The translations under genes were made by a program, and so were the position numbers. A DNA stretch of 64,000 nucleotides. It comes from Bradyrhizobium paxllaeri. GTDB taxonomy: Bacteria; Pseudomonadota; Alphaproteobacteria; Rhizobiales; Xanthobacteraceae. Below, one piece after another: positions 35,547 through 44,560 of this stretch (within the stretch, counting starts at the first letter, position 1; each line of letters starts with the position of its first letter). A model generated the notes under the pieces. The model saw only the letters and a list, made by a program, of their open reading frames with translations, was not told the origin of the DNA and did no database searches. The stretch lies in contig NZ_CP042968.1 of assembly GCF_001693515.2 (NCBI RefSeq), positions 992,001-1,056,000 on the forward strand, in the 5' to 3' direction.

Positions 35547-37280
35547 TCACGCTGCCGCGCTTTGCTGTTCGTTAACCAGCGCCGCCAAGCTTCGCGCATC
35601 CATTACCGTGCGTACGATCATCGGTTCGTTGCGTCCGCGAATCTCGACGTCATGCTGCGGCAGCGCATCGGCGTCGAGGCCAGCCGTTGCGCGAACTTCA
35701 TCGGAGATGACGGCCTCGCATACCAGGCTCTTGGTCATGTCCTGCAAGCGCGCCGCGACATTGACGGGATCGCCGAGCGCGGTGAACACCATGTGGTCGC
35801 GATAGCCGATGTCGCCGACGATGACTTCGCCGCCATTGATGCCGATGCCGAAGCGGATCGGCTCGCGCAGGTCATGTTCGAGAAACTTGTTCAACTCGTC
35901 GACATTGGCGGCGATCATCGCCGCCGCCTTCAGGGCCTGACGGCACGCGTTCTGCCGGCTGGTCGAGAGCCCGAACAGCGCCAGCATGCCGTCGCCGACG
36001 AACTGGTTCGGCCTGCCGCCGCTCTCGATCACCGCCTGCGACACCGCTCCGAGGAATCGGTTGACGATGAAGACGGTGTCGAACGGCAGCCGTTTTTCCG
36101 CAAGCTTGGTCGAGCCGCGCATGTCCACGAACAGGCTGACGAGATAGCGCTCCTGGCCGATCCGGGTCGGGTTGGAGTCGTGGCCGTCGGCGGACATCGT
36201 ATGCGGCAGGAACAGCTGGAAGAACGAGAGGTCGGCCGGCGGCCGTAACTGGCAGGCGAGGCGGATAGATGGATCCGACGTGCCGACCCGGCCGAGCACG
36301 AAGGCTTCGCGCTGCGAAGGCTCCGGCAGCGCGCTGCAATCGCCGATGATGCGGATGCGGCAGGTCGAGCAGCGGGCGCGGCCGCCGCAGACGCTGGCAT
36401 GCGGCACGTTGTTGCGCAGGCTCGCCTCGAGCACGCTCAGCCCCTTCGGCACACGCACCGTGCGGCCGTTGCCGTAAGAGAGATTGATCATGCCGCGGCG
36501 GCGCTCGTTGACGGCGCGGACGCCCCGCGCCACCAGCGCGATGCCGATCAGGCCGAAATAGCCGAACAGGAAATAATCGGTGATGCGATCGAGCGCCTGC
36601 GCCTCGGCTCGCGTGCCGATCTGGCGCTCCGACTGGGTTTCCGCCCGCCACTCGGTGCTGTCATTGTCGATGACCATGCGCCCGCTCTGATAGAAGCCGA
36701 GCATGGAGAGCGTCGGGATCAGCACCGCCGCGGCGAGCAGGAACGGTGCGGCGCGCTTGTAGAACGCCCGCATGCGGAGCCAGAGATAGAGCCCGATACA
36801 GCCATGGACCCAGGCGATGGTCATCACCGCGAGCATCATCGGGATGCGCCACGGCGCCCAGATCCAGTACAGGAACAGTATCTGCGGATAGAGTTTCTCG
36901 TGCTCGTAGAGTGTCTGGCCGAGCCGAACGCCGATGATGTGCGCGATGATCATCATCGGGATGCTGAGGCCGAGCGCCAATTGCAGCGGCTCGATCGCCT
37001 TCCAGCGAAATTGCCGGCGTTCATACAGCGCCCAGATGCCGAGCGCGGTGTGCACCAGGCATGCGGCGTAGAACAGGATCGTGACCGGCAGGAATTGCCA
37101 GAACGCCATGTGGATCTGGACGCCGCTCTCCAGCGCCTCCAGCGAGATGTTGCCGAGCGCGTGGTTGAGGAAATGGCTCACCAGATAGGCGAACAGGATC
37201 ACGCCGGTGGCGAGGCGGACCTGCCGCAGGCTGATGCTGCGGACGAAGGTCGTGATCTGGTCTCGAGAAAGGGCGGCCAT
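35547..37280 (-). CDS. cyaC: CyaC-like membrane adenylate cyclase with haem-b anchor and [2Fe-2S] domain
   Basis: This 577-residue protein makes cAMP in response to redox state. The N-terminal six-helix membrane anchor carries histidines at about H36, H40, H77, H114 and H159, in SHFLNH, LVHTALG, IAHIIG and WVHGCIG. This is the histidine signature of di-haem-b anchors of succinate dehydrogenase type. A ferredoxin-like domain follows, with CGGRARCSTC and a fourth cysteine in RLACQL. The class III cyclase is near the C-terminus, with VSLFVDMRGSTKLAEKRLP and QFVGDGMLALFG. Sinorhizobium CyaC, a quinone-responsive di-haem-b cyclase, has this layout. The ATG at 37280 is preferred over a TTG at 37298. 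Confidence 0.88.
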   Translation of the reverse strand: MAALSRDQITTFVRSISLRQVRLATGVILFAYLVSHFLNHALGNISLEALESGVQIHMAFWQFLPVTILFYAACLVHTALGIWALYERRQFRWKAIEPLQLALGLSIPMMIIAHIIGVRLGQTLYEHEKLYPQILFLYWIWAPWRIPMMLAVMTIAWVHGCIGLYLWLRMRAFYKRAAPFLLAAAVLIPTLSMLGFYQSGRMVIDNDSTEWRAETQSERQIGTRAEAQALDRITDYFLFGYFGLIGIALVARGVRAVNERRRGMINLSYGNGRTVRVPKGLSVLEASLRNNVPHASVCGGRARCSTCRIRIIGDCSALPEPSQREAFVLGRVGTSDPSIRLACQLRPPADLSFFQLFLPHTMSADGHDSNPTRIGQERYLVSLFVDMRGSTKLAEKRLPFDTVFIVNRFLGAVSQAVIESGGRPNQFVGDGMLALFGLSTSRQNACRQALKAAAMIAANVDELNKFLEHDLREPIRFGIGINGGEVIVGDIGYRDHMVFTALGDPVNVAARLQDMTKSLVCEAVISDEVRATAGLDADALPQHDVEIRGRNEPMIVRTVMDARSLAALVNEQQSAAA

Positions 37281-37344
37281 GCGATCCACAGGGGTCAATG
37301 TTGGGCGATGGTAGCGCTTAATTCATAAGCTAGATACCGGTCCC

Positions 37345-37461
37345 CGTCGTCCCTGCGAAAGCAGAGATCCATACTCCGCGGCCTCTCCATGTCGCTGTAG
37401 CCCATGCGGTTCTCCTTACCACGATCGGTGGCTATGGGTCCCTGCTTTCGCAGGGACGACG
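37345..37461. repeat. Inverted repeat pair with 20-bp perfect arms
   Basis: The 20 bases at 37345-37364 and 37442-37461 are perfect reverse complements (CGTCGTCCCTGCGAAAGC and its partner). The inner flanks are also nearly complementary. It lies between the cyaC start and the GT39 gene. A related element lies at 39111-39213 on the other side of the GT39 gene. Confidence 0.7.
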
Positions 37462-37520
37462 ATTAACTTTTCCGTCACGGCGCGTTGACACTCCCGGCAC
37501 AGTCGAGGAGAAAGCGCGCC

Positions 37521-39107
37521 GTGACCATAGCCCCACCCGATAAGCCCAAAGCCAGTTCCGCCGCGCCGCCATGGCTTGCCGTGGCGTTGCTGATCGCGGC
37601 GATGACGGCGATGCGGCTGGTCTATGCCGGCATGCTCGACCTGCGCACCGACGAGGCCTATTACTGGACCTGGTCGAAGGAGAGCGTGCTCTCCTTCCTC
37701 GATCATCCGCCCGGCATCGCCTGGTCGATCCGGTTCGGCACCGCGATCTTCGGAGACACCCTCATCGGCGTGCGGTTCGGCGGCATCGTCGCGATGCTGG
37801 TGACGCAGCTCCTGCTCGCCGACATCGTCCGCCGCGTGACGCATGATATGCGCGCCATCATCTTCGCGGTGCTGTTGCCGGAAGCAGCGCTGTATTACGG
37901 GCTGTTGATGGCGAAGGTCGCGCCCGATACCGCGATGATCCCGTTTGCGGTTGCGATGCTGTGGTCGCTGGTGCGGCTTAACGAGAGCGGCAACCCGCGC
38001 TGGTGGCTGGCCGCGGGGCTGTTCGCGGGGCTCGCGCTGCTGTCGAAATTCACCGCAATCATGCTGCTGCCGGCGGTGATCGCCTTCGTGCTGGTGCCGG
38101 ACTGGCGGCGGCGCTGGCTGCTCAGCTCGTATCCGTGGCGGGCGGCGCTGATCGCGGTGATCGTGTTTTCGCCGGTCCTGATCTGGAATGCGCAGCACGA
38201 CTGGGCCTCGTTCCGTTTCCAGCTCGTGCGCGCAGTCGCGGACCGCCAGTTCTCGCTGCGCACGGTCGGCGAATTCATCGGCATGCAGTTCGGCCTCGTC
38301 GGCTTCGTGCTGCTGCCGGTAGTGCTGTTCGGCGTGATGCTGACGGCCTGGCGCGGTTATCGAACGCGCGAACCGGTTGCGATCCTGCTCTCGACTGCCG
38401 TGCTGGTGCCGTTCCTCTATTTTCTCTGGAAGTCGCTGACGCTGCGCGTCGGCGACACCTGGCCGATGTTCCTGTGGCCCGCCGGCTTTGCTGCGACCGC
38501 GATCAACCTCGTCATGCTGCGACGCGAGGGCGTTTCGGAACGCATGATCAAATCGACGTTCTGGTGGGCGAGGGTGGCGGTCATCTCGGGCATCGCCTTC
38601 GTGGTCGGTGTGTTCTTCTACTACGTGGCGGCGCCCTGGAATTTGATCGGCCGAACCGATCCGGTCGGCGCCGAAGCAGGCTATGAACAGGTCGCGGCAC
38701 GTGCGCGCGAGCAGTTGCGGGCGACCGATGCGACCTGGATCGCGACGTCGGACTATCGCACCTATGCGATGCTGCGCTGGCATTTCAACGGGCAGGTGCC
38801 GGTCATCCAGATCAACGAGCGCGGCAGGTTTCAGGGCTTTCGCGATCCCGGCATGGACCTGATCAAGGATCATCCCGGTCTCCTTGTCGCGCGCGAGCCG
38901 GACCATCGCCTGCCGCTGTGGGATCTGACGACGGCGCAGCGGCAGCCGCTGGAGCGGGTCGAGCGCGTCTGGCGCGGCACGGTGATGGACACCTATGCGC
39001 TGGAGAAGCTCACCGGCTGGACGCCGGAGCTGTCGCCGGCGCCGGATTCGCCGCTGTTCCACTGGCGCGTGCTGGCGGAAGGTGAGGGATGCAGCCGCCT
39101 TTCTTGA
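37521..39107 (+). CDS. Glycosyltransferase family 39 membrane protein
   Basis: This 528-residue protein is a polyprenol-phosphate-dependent glycosyltransferase of the ArnT/PMT type. The first lumenal loop has RTDEAYYWTWSKESVLSFLDHPPGIA (cited in part: RTDEAYYWTW), with the acidic pair typical of GT39 catalysis. About 11 to 12 hydrophobic segments follow, and a soluble C-terminal domain (about residue 385 on). It would transfer a sugar from a lipid carrier onto a periplasmic acceptor. The start is a GTG at 37521 with GAGGAG upstream; a TTG at 37485 is possible. The gene is bracketed by inverted repeats and has no linked polysaccharide genes. Confidence 0.88.
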   Translation: MTIAPPDKPKASSAAPPWLAVALLIAAMTAMRLVYAGMLDLRTDEAYYWTWSKESVLSFLDHPPGIAWSIRFGTAIFGDTLIGVRFGGIVAMLVTQLLLADIVRRVTHDMRAIIFAVLLPEAALYYGLLMAKVAPDTAMIPFAVAMLWSLVRLNESGNPRWWLAAGLFAGLALLSKFTAIMLLPAVIAFVLVPDWRRRWLLSSYPWRAALIAVIVFSPVLIWNAQHDWASFRFQLVRAVADRQFSLRTVGEFIGMQFGLVGFVLLPVVLFGVMLTAWRGYRTREPVAILLSTAVLVPFLYFLWKSLTLRVGDTWPMFLWPAGFAATAINLVMLRREGVSERMIKSTFWWARVAVISGIAFVVGVFFYYVAAPWNLIGRTDPVGAEAGYEQVAARAREQLRATDATWIATSDYRTYAMLRWHFNGQVPVIQINERGRFQGFRDPGMDLIKDHPGLLVAREPDHRLPLWDLTTAQRQPLERVERVWRGTVMDTYALEKLTGWTPELSPAPDSPLFHWRVLAEGEGCSRLS

Positions 39108-39110
39108 AGT

Positions 39111-39213
39111 CGTCGTCCCCCGCGCATGCGGGGGATCCAGTACGCCGCGACTTATCGGTTCTATCATGATGTCTCTGGAATACTGGATCACCCGCCTTCG
39201 CGGGTGACGACGA
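39111..39213. repeat. REP-like inverted repeat
   Basis: CGTCGTCCCCCGCG at the left and CGCGGGTGACGACG at the right are imperfect inverted arms, with the inner pair GATCCAGTA and TACTGGATC. It belongs to the same family as 37345-37461. It follows the GT39 stop by 3 bases and is a likely terminator. Confidence 0.65.
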
Positions 39214-39335
39214 CTGTGGGAATGAAGCTTGTAGTAGCCGCTGCGCTCGCAATGACGGTGGATATAGCGTCGCGATCTCGCGACATATTTTGCCCGAGGT
39301 TTGCATCTTCGTTTGCCCTCCTCGAAATTCAGAGG

Positions 39336-39531
39336 GCGCAGGGAAGACCGGGTGCTTGCTGCACCCGAGGTCTCGTGTGCCGTTGCGCATAGCAAGGAAA
39401 CGCACACGAGCATACAGGTACAGCGGAAACACTCCGGCCTTCCCTGCGCAATGGCTTTACGGCTTACTTCGTGCTCTTCCCGGAGAACGGCTCTTTTGCC
39501 TCCGTCGCCTGTGAGAAGCTTGCGCTTCTCA
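39336..39531. repeat. Nested inverted-repeat element
   Basis: Several stems lie inside one another. GCGCAGGGAAG at 39336 pairs with CTTCCCTGCGC at 39439, CGGGTGC pairs with GCACCCG at 39349-39367, and CTCGTGTGC pairs with GCACACGAG at 39372-39410. GAGAAG and CTTCTC form a further hairpin at 39513-39530. It resembles intergenic repeats of Bradyrhizobium. No open frame covers it convincingly. Confidence 0.6.
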
Positions 39532-39690
39532 GGACTTAACGCCAGCACCGCGGCGCCCGAACCACACGACTTCGCCGTACGCCTCACGTCACGTACGTCA
39601 TCGTGACATCAGCGTCCATCGCATCTCACCGCACGTTCGTGACGATCGCGAGCGCCCCTCATCTGCCGTGAGACGGGCGGAGTTATGCGA

Positions 39691-39790
39691 CTGATTTGCC
39701 CCAGATGTTAAGCGGAATATTTTTCAATTCCCGGCTTGACATGATTTCGGAAAATCAGAATTGATTTGCCCTGGGAGCTATTTTGTGCAG
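39691..39790. repeat. Repeat-like segment with TGATTTGCCC direct copies
   Basis: The words TGATTTGCCC at about 39692-39701 and 39763-39772 flank an AT-rich core, with a further AAATCAG at about 39797. I recall a similar repeated segment from Bradyrhizobium spacers; copy number cannot be checked here. Confidence 0.35.
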
Positions 39791-39883
39791 TTTGCAAATC
39801 AGTTCGCAGTTCGTGGAAGTTCGTAGGATGGCTGGAGCCCCAGCGTCTGACCCATTGGACCGATTGCGGTCCGAACCTGAACA

Positions 39884-42800
39884 TCACCAGGAACTTTCCA
39901 ATCTTGCCTTGGCCTTCACCAGATCCGGCGTGTCAAAACCCTCGCTAAAAGATCCATAAACCTCGCCGAGCTGTGAGCGACACCTGCCGGCGGCTGGTCT
40001 CAGCTCATACAAGTCACACAAACTCAGACAAACTCTAAGTTCAAAGGATTTGGCTTTCTGCTCGCGCGCGACCTCGAGACCTTTGCAAAAATAATGCTCC
40101 GCCTGATCCAGATTCTGGTTCGATTTAAGGTACGTTTCGCCAAGCAGACGATATATTTCCGCCGCGTAGAAGCGTTCGCAGTTCTCTCCATTGAGTCCTG
40201 ATTCCACCTGCTTCAAAGCGTCAAGCGCTTGCCCATAACGTTTGTTCTTGATGCAGGCATCCGCCATCAATCCCAAAGAGTACGATTCCAGCAGCAAGGC
40301 CCCGGTCGCCCGCTTTTTTTCCAGGCCTTCTTGAATCTCGGCAATACCCTTCTCAAACTCACCTTGGTCGGCACTTGCCCACCCGCGCAGAATCAACGCC
40401 ATGGCCAGATAGTGCACAAACTCATGCTCTTCGCAGAATGCGATAGCGGCATTGGCCTCACCTGCAACAACTGCAGCATCGCCGCGAAACTGGTGCACCC
40501 GAAGGCCTACCGTTCGGGCAATTGCCTCGCTGAACGGATATTGAGATGCATCTGCGTATCGGCGAGCGTCCGCGCAAAGCCGCAACGCCTGATCTGGATA
40601 GCCGAGCACCCAAAGTGCCATGCCGTCGTATGACCTTGCATGAACTCGCGGATCTTGTGCTGAAAGTTCAAGATATTCTGCGGCCCTGCAGTCCTCGCAG
40701 AGACTGATACTGCGTCGTAGCTCCGCGTGGGCAGCAGAAAATTTCCCTTGTGCAAACAGGGTAAACCCCAAGGCTTCGTGGCCAAGAACATCATAAGCCG
40801 AATTTTCGGCGCCCTCAGCGCTCTTCAGCAAATGTTCGGCAAGGGCTTGAGCCTCGCCAAGCGAAGCACGAACGAAATTCCAGCTCCATAGGCCAAACAC
40901 CGCAGGCAAGACATGTTCGTCAAGCCCACTCTCTTTACACAGTTGAACCGCCCGCGTGCACGCATGCTTCACACTGTCAGTGCTCCAGCCCTTAACCGCC
41001 CGAAGGGAGTTGCCGAGAGAAATTTGGAGAAGCAACTCCGATTTATTTCGGAGCATCGGTTCGTCGATGTTGGGAATCTGATTCAACCCTTGTTTCAGAT
41101 GACCGATCGCTTCGTTGTGCGCGGAACGAGCCGCAGATTGTTTGCCTGCTTCATACCAATAGTGCAGGGCCCTTTTGTAGTTTCTCGCTTGGGTGTAATG
41201 GTAGGCAATAATTTCAGGCTGAGTTTGCACGACTTCAGGAAATTTCTGCTCGAGCCCCTTTGCGATCGCGGCGTGTAGATGCACGCGCCGGCTCTTTAGC
41301 AGCCCGGCATACGCCGCATCCCGCACCAACGCGTGCTTGAAAGTGTATACCGAGTTTGGAATTTCTCCCCGGCAGAACACCAGTTCCGAGCGCACCAATT
41401 GGTCGAGCGCCTCGTCCAATTTCTGCTTCGGTAGCCCGGCGACCGCATTCACAAGCTCGTAATGAAATTCACGGCCCGCGACGGCACTGATCTGGGCCAC
41501 ATCCCGCACGGGCGACAGCCGGTCAAGGCGAGCCATCAGCGAAGCCTGCAAGGTGGTTGGGATCGCGAACGAAGGTAGAGGGCCATCAAGAACGTATTCG
41601 TGGTCACGCTCTCGCAACAACCCGCCTTCGATCACCATCTTCGTCAGTTCCTCTATGAAGAGAGGCACCCCGTCGGTGTGCGCGAGAATGTGCTTCATTA
41701 CCTCCTCGGGAAGCGTCTTGCCCCCGGTCACCCGCAGGACCAGCGCCGCGCCGTCGCGTCGGCCAAGGCGGGTGAGCGGGATCGTTGTGGTGTGAGGATA
41801 GCTCGGCCATGGGGGAGTGAATTCTGGCCTGGCCGTGATCAGCATCAGTGCCCGAAGCTGCGGCACTCGCTCCACAGCGGCTGCAAGGAGCTCGAGCGAG
41901 GTTGGGTCAATCCAGTGTACATCTTCGAAAATAAGAAACACCGGTTGCTGCGCCGCCAATCCATCGAGCTGGGCCAGCAATGCGGCGAAGGTTTTCTCCT
42001 TGCGTTTTTGTGGAGTGATGTCCCGCATTCGGTAATGATCATCGACCCGTAGCGCCAGCAAGTTGGCCAGAACTGCCAGGTGTTCGGAATTGTGTGTGGA
42101 TTGCCCCAGTAGCGCGCCGAGCTTGGACAGTCTCTCCTGAGGTGAATCGCCGCGCTCGAACCCGGAAGCACGTTCGAGCTGGGTGATGAATGGGAACAAT
42201 GCGCTGTGGGTATGATGCTCGGAGCAAAAATAGCGCAAGGTGATGTGTGGTTCACCCTGGATCCGCTCATTAAGCGCCAATGCGATGTGTGACTTGCCAA
42301 TACCTGGCTCTCCTGTAAGGGTCACCGCTCGCCCCCCTTCCAGGGTGACCTGTCGCCAGCGACGCAACAGAAGCTCTATTTCCTCCTCGCGCCCGAACAG
42401 AGGCGGCAGCTTGGCAGCGTGCATCGCCTCGAAACGGCTCTCTACGCCGCTCGTTCCCAGCACCTGATAAACCTGGAAGGGCTTCGCCCAGCCTTTCAGC
42501 ACGACGGGGCCGAGGTCAGCGTAGTAAAACTTTCCCTCGGTGAGCCGGCGCGTGCTCGCGCAGATCAGCACGGTCCCTGGCTCCGCTATCGCTTGCAGCC
42601 GCGCGGCGAGGTTTGGCGTCTCACCGACGACCTCTTGCTCCGCCAATATTTTCTCAATCAGAAGCTCGGCGACGACCACAGTGCCCGTCGCAATGCCGAT
42701 ACGGATCTGCAGTGTCTCGGCGACGTTCCGGATGCTCGCCACGGCATCAATGAGTGCGAGCGCAGCGCGCACGGCCAGTTCGGCATCATCCTCATGTGCT

Positions 42801-43231
42801 TGCGGGAAGCCGAAATAGACCAACGCACCGTCGCTCATATAGCGGGCAATCTTTCCGTTATAGCGACCTATGACTGCCGCGATGCAGCTGTGATACGCGC
42901 CAATCAGCGCGCGCATGTCCTCCGGGTCCAACCGCGCCGCAATGGCTGTGGAGCCAACCAAATCGCAAAACATCACTGTGAGGTGGCGTCGCTCGCCTTC
43001 ATCCGGTCGCCTCGGCTCGGTCGCTGCTTCCGCCGGTTTGGGCCTGGCTGCGTCTTCAAGCGCCGCTATGGCGCGCAGCAGCTTGCGGCGATGACCTAAA
43101 AGGACGCCCAGTTCCTTCAGGTCTTGCTCCGTCAGGTCGCGGAGGACCGAGAGGTCAATGCCGTTTTCGCCGAAGCGCTGGGCGTACTCCGACAGGCCGA
43201 TTGACTTGAGCCACTCGGTGACGCCTCTCAT
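39884..43231 (-). CDS. SAM / class III cyclase / AAA ATPase / TPR signalling protein
   Basis: This 1115-residue protein begins with a SAM domain (MRGVTEWLKSIGLSEYAQRF to about residue 60). A class III nucleotide cyclase follows (about 80-250), with HLTVMFCDLVGST and ARYMSDGALVYFGFPQAHED, including both metal-binding aspartates. Then comes a Walker A P-loop LTGEPGIGKSHIAL and a Walker B LIFEDVHWIDP, as in STAND ATPases. The rest is TPR-type helices. Such proteins couple ATP-dependent assembly to cyclic nucleotide output. The gene uses more AT-rich codons than its neighbours and is flanked by repeats on both sides, suggesting transfer. Confidence 0.88.
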   Translation of the reverse strand: MRGVTEWLKSIGLSEYAQRFGENGIDLSVLRDLTEQDLKELGVLLGHRRKLLRAIAALEDAARPKPAEAATEPRRPDEGERRHLTVMFCDLVGSTAIAARLDPEDMRALIGAYHSCIAAVIGRYNGKIARYMSDGALVYFGFPQAHEDDAELAVRAALALIDAVASIRNVAETLQIRIGIATGTVVVAELLIEKILAEQEVVGETPNLAARLQAIAEPGTVLICASTRRLTEGKFYYADLGPVVLKGWAKPFQVYQVLGTSGVESRFEAMHAAKLPPLFGREEEIELLLRRWRQVTLEGGRAVTLTGEPGIGKSHIALALNERIQGEPHITLRYFCSEHHTHSALFPFITQLERASGFERGDSPQERLSKLGALLGQSTHNSEHLAVLANLLALRVDDHYRMRDITPQKRKEKTFAALLAQLDGLAAQQPVFLIFEDVHWIDPTSLELLAAAVERVPQLRALMLITARPEFTPPWPSYPHTTTIPLTRLGRRDGAALVLRVTGGKTLPEEVMKHILAHTDGVPLFIEELTKMVIEGGLLRERDHEYVLDGPLPSFAIPTTLQASLMARLDRLSPVRDVAQISAVAGREFHYELVNAVAGLPKQKLDEALDQLVRSELVFCRGEIPNSVYTFKHALVRDAAYAGLLKSRRVHLHAAIAKGLEQKFPEVVQTQPEIIAYHYTQARNYKRALHYWYEAGKQSAARSAHNEAIGHLKQGLNQIPNIDEPMLRNKSELLLQISLGNSLRAVKGWSTDSVKHACTRAVQLCKESGLDEHVLPAVFGLWSWNFVRASLGEAQALAEHLLKSAEGAENSAYDVLGHEALGFTLFAQGKFSAAHAELRRSISLCEDCRAAEYLELSAQDPRVHARSYDGMALWVLGYPDQALRLCADARRYADASQYPFSEAIARTVGLRVHQFRGDAAVVAGEANAAIAFCEEHEFVHYLAMALILRGWASADQGEFEKGIAEIQEGLEKKRATGALLLESYSLGLMADACIKNKRYGQALDALKQVESGLNGENCERFYAAEIYRLLGETYLKSNQNLDQAEHYFCKGLEVAREQKAKSFELRVCLSLCDLYELRPAAGRCRSQLGEVYGSFSEGFDTPDLVKAKARLESSW

Positions 43232-43431
43232 GGCGCTCCCCGCTCAGTTCTCGGTCCCCGGAGCGTTTGATACGGCACAAGGTATCACAAACGGAGAAAA
43301 AGTGAATGCGCGGCAAGACAGGTTTTGAACAAGCGGGCCGGCGGCAACCTGTACTCGACCCTTCTATGGTTTGAAACGTTTGGACGCAGCGGGTCGGGCC
43401 GCCTCACCGCGGCCGGTGTCAGCCCGCACTT

Positions 43432-43527
43432 CGTAGGGTGGGCAAAGGAGCGTTAGCGACATGCCCACCATCTATCGCCGATCGCGCTTGCTTGATGGTG
43501 GGCACGCTTCGCTTTGCCCACCCTACG
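43432..43527. repeat. Inverted repeat, GTGGGC family
   Basis: CGTAGGGTGGGCAAAG at 43432-43447 and CTTTGCCCACCCTACG at 43512-43527 are perfect 16-bp complements; the inner words GCCCACCAT and ATGGTGGGC also pair. It lies between the large cyclase gene and the end of the ycjF gene. Confidence 0.75.
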
Positions 43528-43531
43528 CAAC

Positions 43532-44560
43532 TCACTCATCGTCGCGCTTGCTCAGCAAATCCTTCGCGAGATCGGAGAGCGCCGGTCGCGGCAGCGCGGT
43601 GAACGGCAAGGGGCGCGTGACGTCGATGGCCGCAAGCCCCAGCCTTGCCGTGAGCAGGCCGTTGAGCACGCCTTCGCCGAGCCGCTGCGAGAGTTTGGCG
43701 GCGATGCCGTGGCCGAGCATCTGCTGCACCAGGCTGTCGCCGACCGCCATGCCGCCGGTGATGGCAAGATGGCCGATGACGTGGCGCAACAGGCTGATCA
43801 TGCCGAGCGTGCCGGGACGGCCGCCATAGAGCCGCGCCAGTTGCCGGATCAGGCGCATCGCGGCGACGAACACGAACAGCACGTCGATCAGGGCGCGGGG
43901 GCTCACGGCGGTGACGACCGAAACGCGCTGTGCGGCGGTCGAGACCAGCCGCCGCGCCTCTTCGTCGAGCGGCGCCATCAGTTCGCGCTCGGCCAGCTTG
44001 ATCATGTCGGCGCCGTCGATGATGTCGTCGGCATGGCTGACAAGCGTGGCGCGGGCGCGCGCCAGCTGCGGGTTCTGATGCGCGAGCTTGAGTAGGTCGT
44101 TGACGACGGCGCGGCTCTCGGCGCGATCGTCGCTGCGCAGTACCTCCGTGGCGCGCAGATGCAGCTTTTCGATCGCCGCCAGCCGCGCCAGCCCGAACGC
44201 TTCGCGGCCGATGACGACGGCGAGCGCCAGCCCGGCCGCCACCGCAAATGCCAGCGCGACGTAGCCAAGCGTCTGGCTGCGCGCGAACAGATCCTCGATC
44301 AGGTTGACGATGCCGAGCCCGGTGCCGAGCAGCACCAGACCGCCAACCGCCGACCAGAACAGCGTGCCCCAGCGAAAGCCGCGGCGCACCGGGATACGGG
44401 GCGCGTCGATCGGCACGGGCAGCAGCGCGGGATCGGCCTCGGGCGTGATCTGCACCGTGCCGCGGGCGGGGCGGCCGGTCTCGTCCGGATCGATCACGAC
44501 GACTCCGGGATCGCCGAGCTTGAACGTCGCCGGCCGCCGATGCGGCGTCTTTTCGCTCAT
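43532..44560 (-). CDS. ycjF: YcjF family membrane protein (TIGR01620)
   Basis: This 342-residue protein has a charged N-terminal 60 residues, two hydrophobic segments near 75-130 (LFWSAVGGLVLLGTGLGIVN and LGYVALAFAVAAGLALAVV), then a helical C-terminal region with ALIDVLFVFVAAMRLIRQLARLYGGRPG, a typical YcjF motif. Its ATG overlaps the stop of the ycjX gene upstream by 4 bases (ATGA). YcjX and YcjF are encoded together in most proteobacteria and are linked to envelope stress in E. coli. The exact function is not established. Confidence 0.88.
   Translation of the reverse strand: MSEKTPHRRPATFKLGDPGVVVIDPDETGRPARGTVQITPEADPALLPVPIDAPRIPVRRGFRWGTLFWSAVGGLVLLGTGLGIVNLIEDLFARSQTLGYVALAFAVAAGLALAVVIGREAFGLARLAAIEKLHLRATEVLRSDDRAESRAVVNDLLKLAHQNPQLARARATLVSHADDIIDGADMIKLAERELMAPLDEEARRLVSTAAQRVSVVTAVSPRALIDVLFVFVAAMRLIRQLARLYGGRPGTLGMISLLRHVIGHLAITGGMAVGDSLVQQMLGHGIAAKLSQRLGEGVLNGLLTARLGLAAIDVTRPLPFTALPRPALSDLAKDLLSKRDDE

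Noticed and set aside
37416..39587. Open frame of 723 codons on the minus strand across the GT39 gene
   Set aside because: The translation is rich in R, H and Q without known motifs, and it lies antisense to a clear membrane protein.
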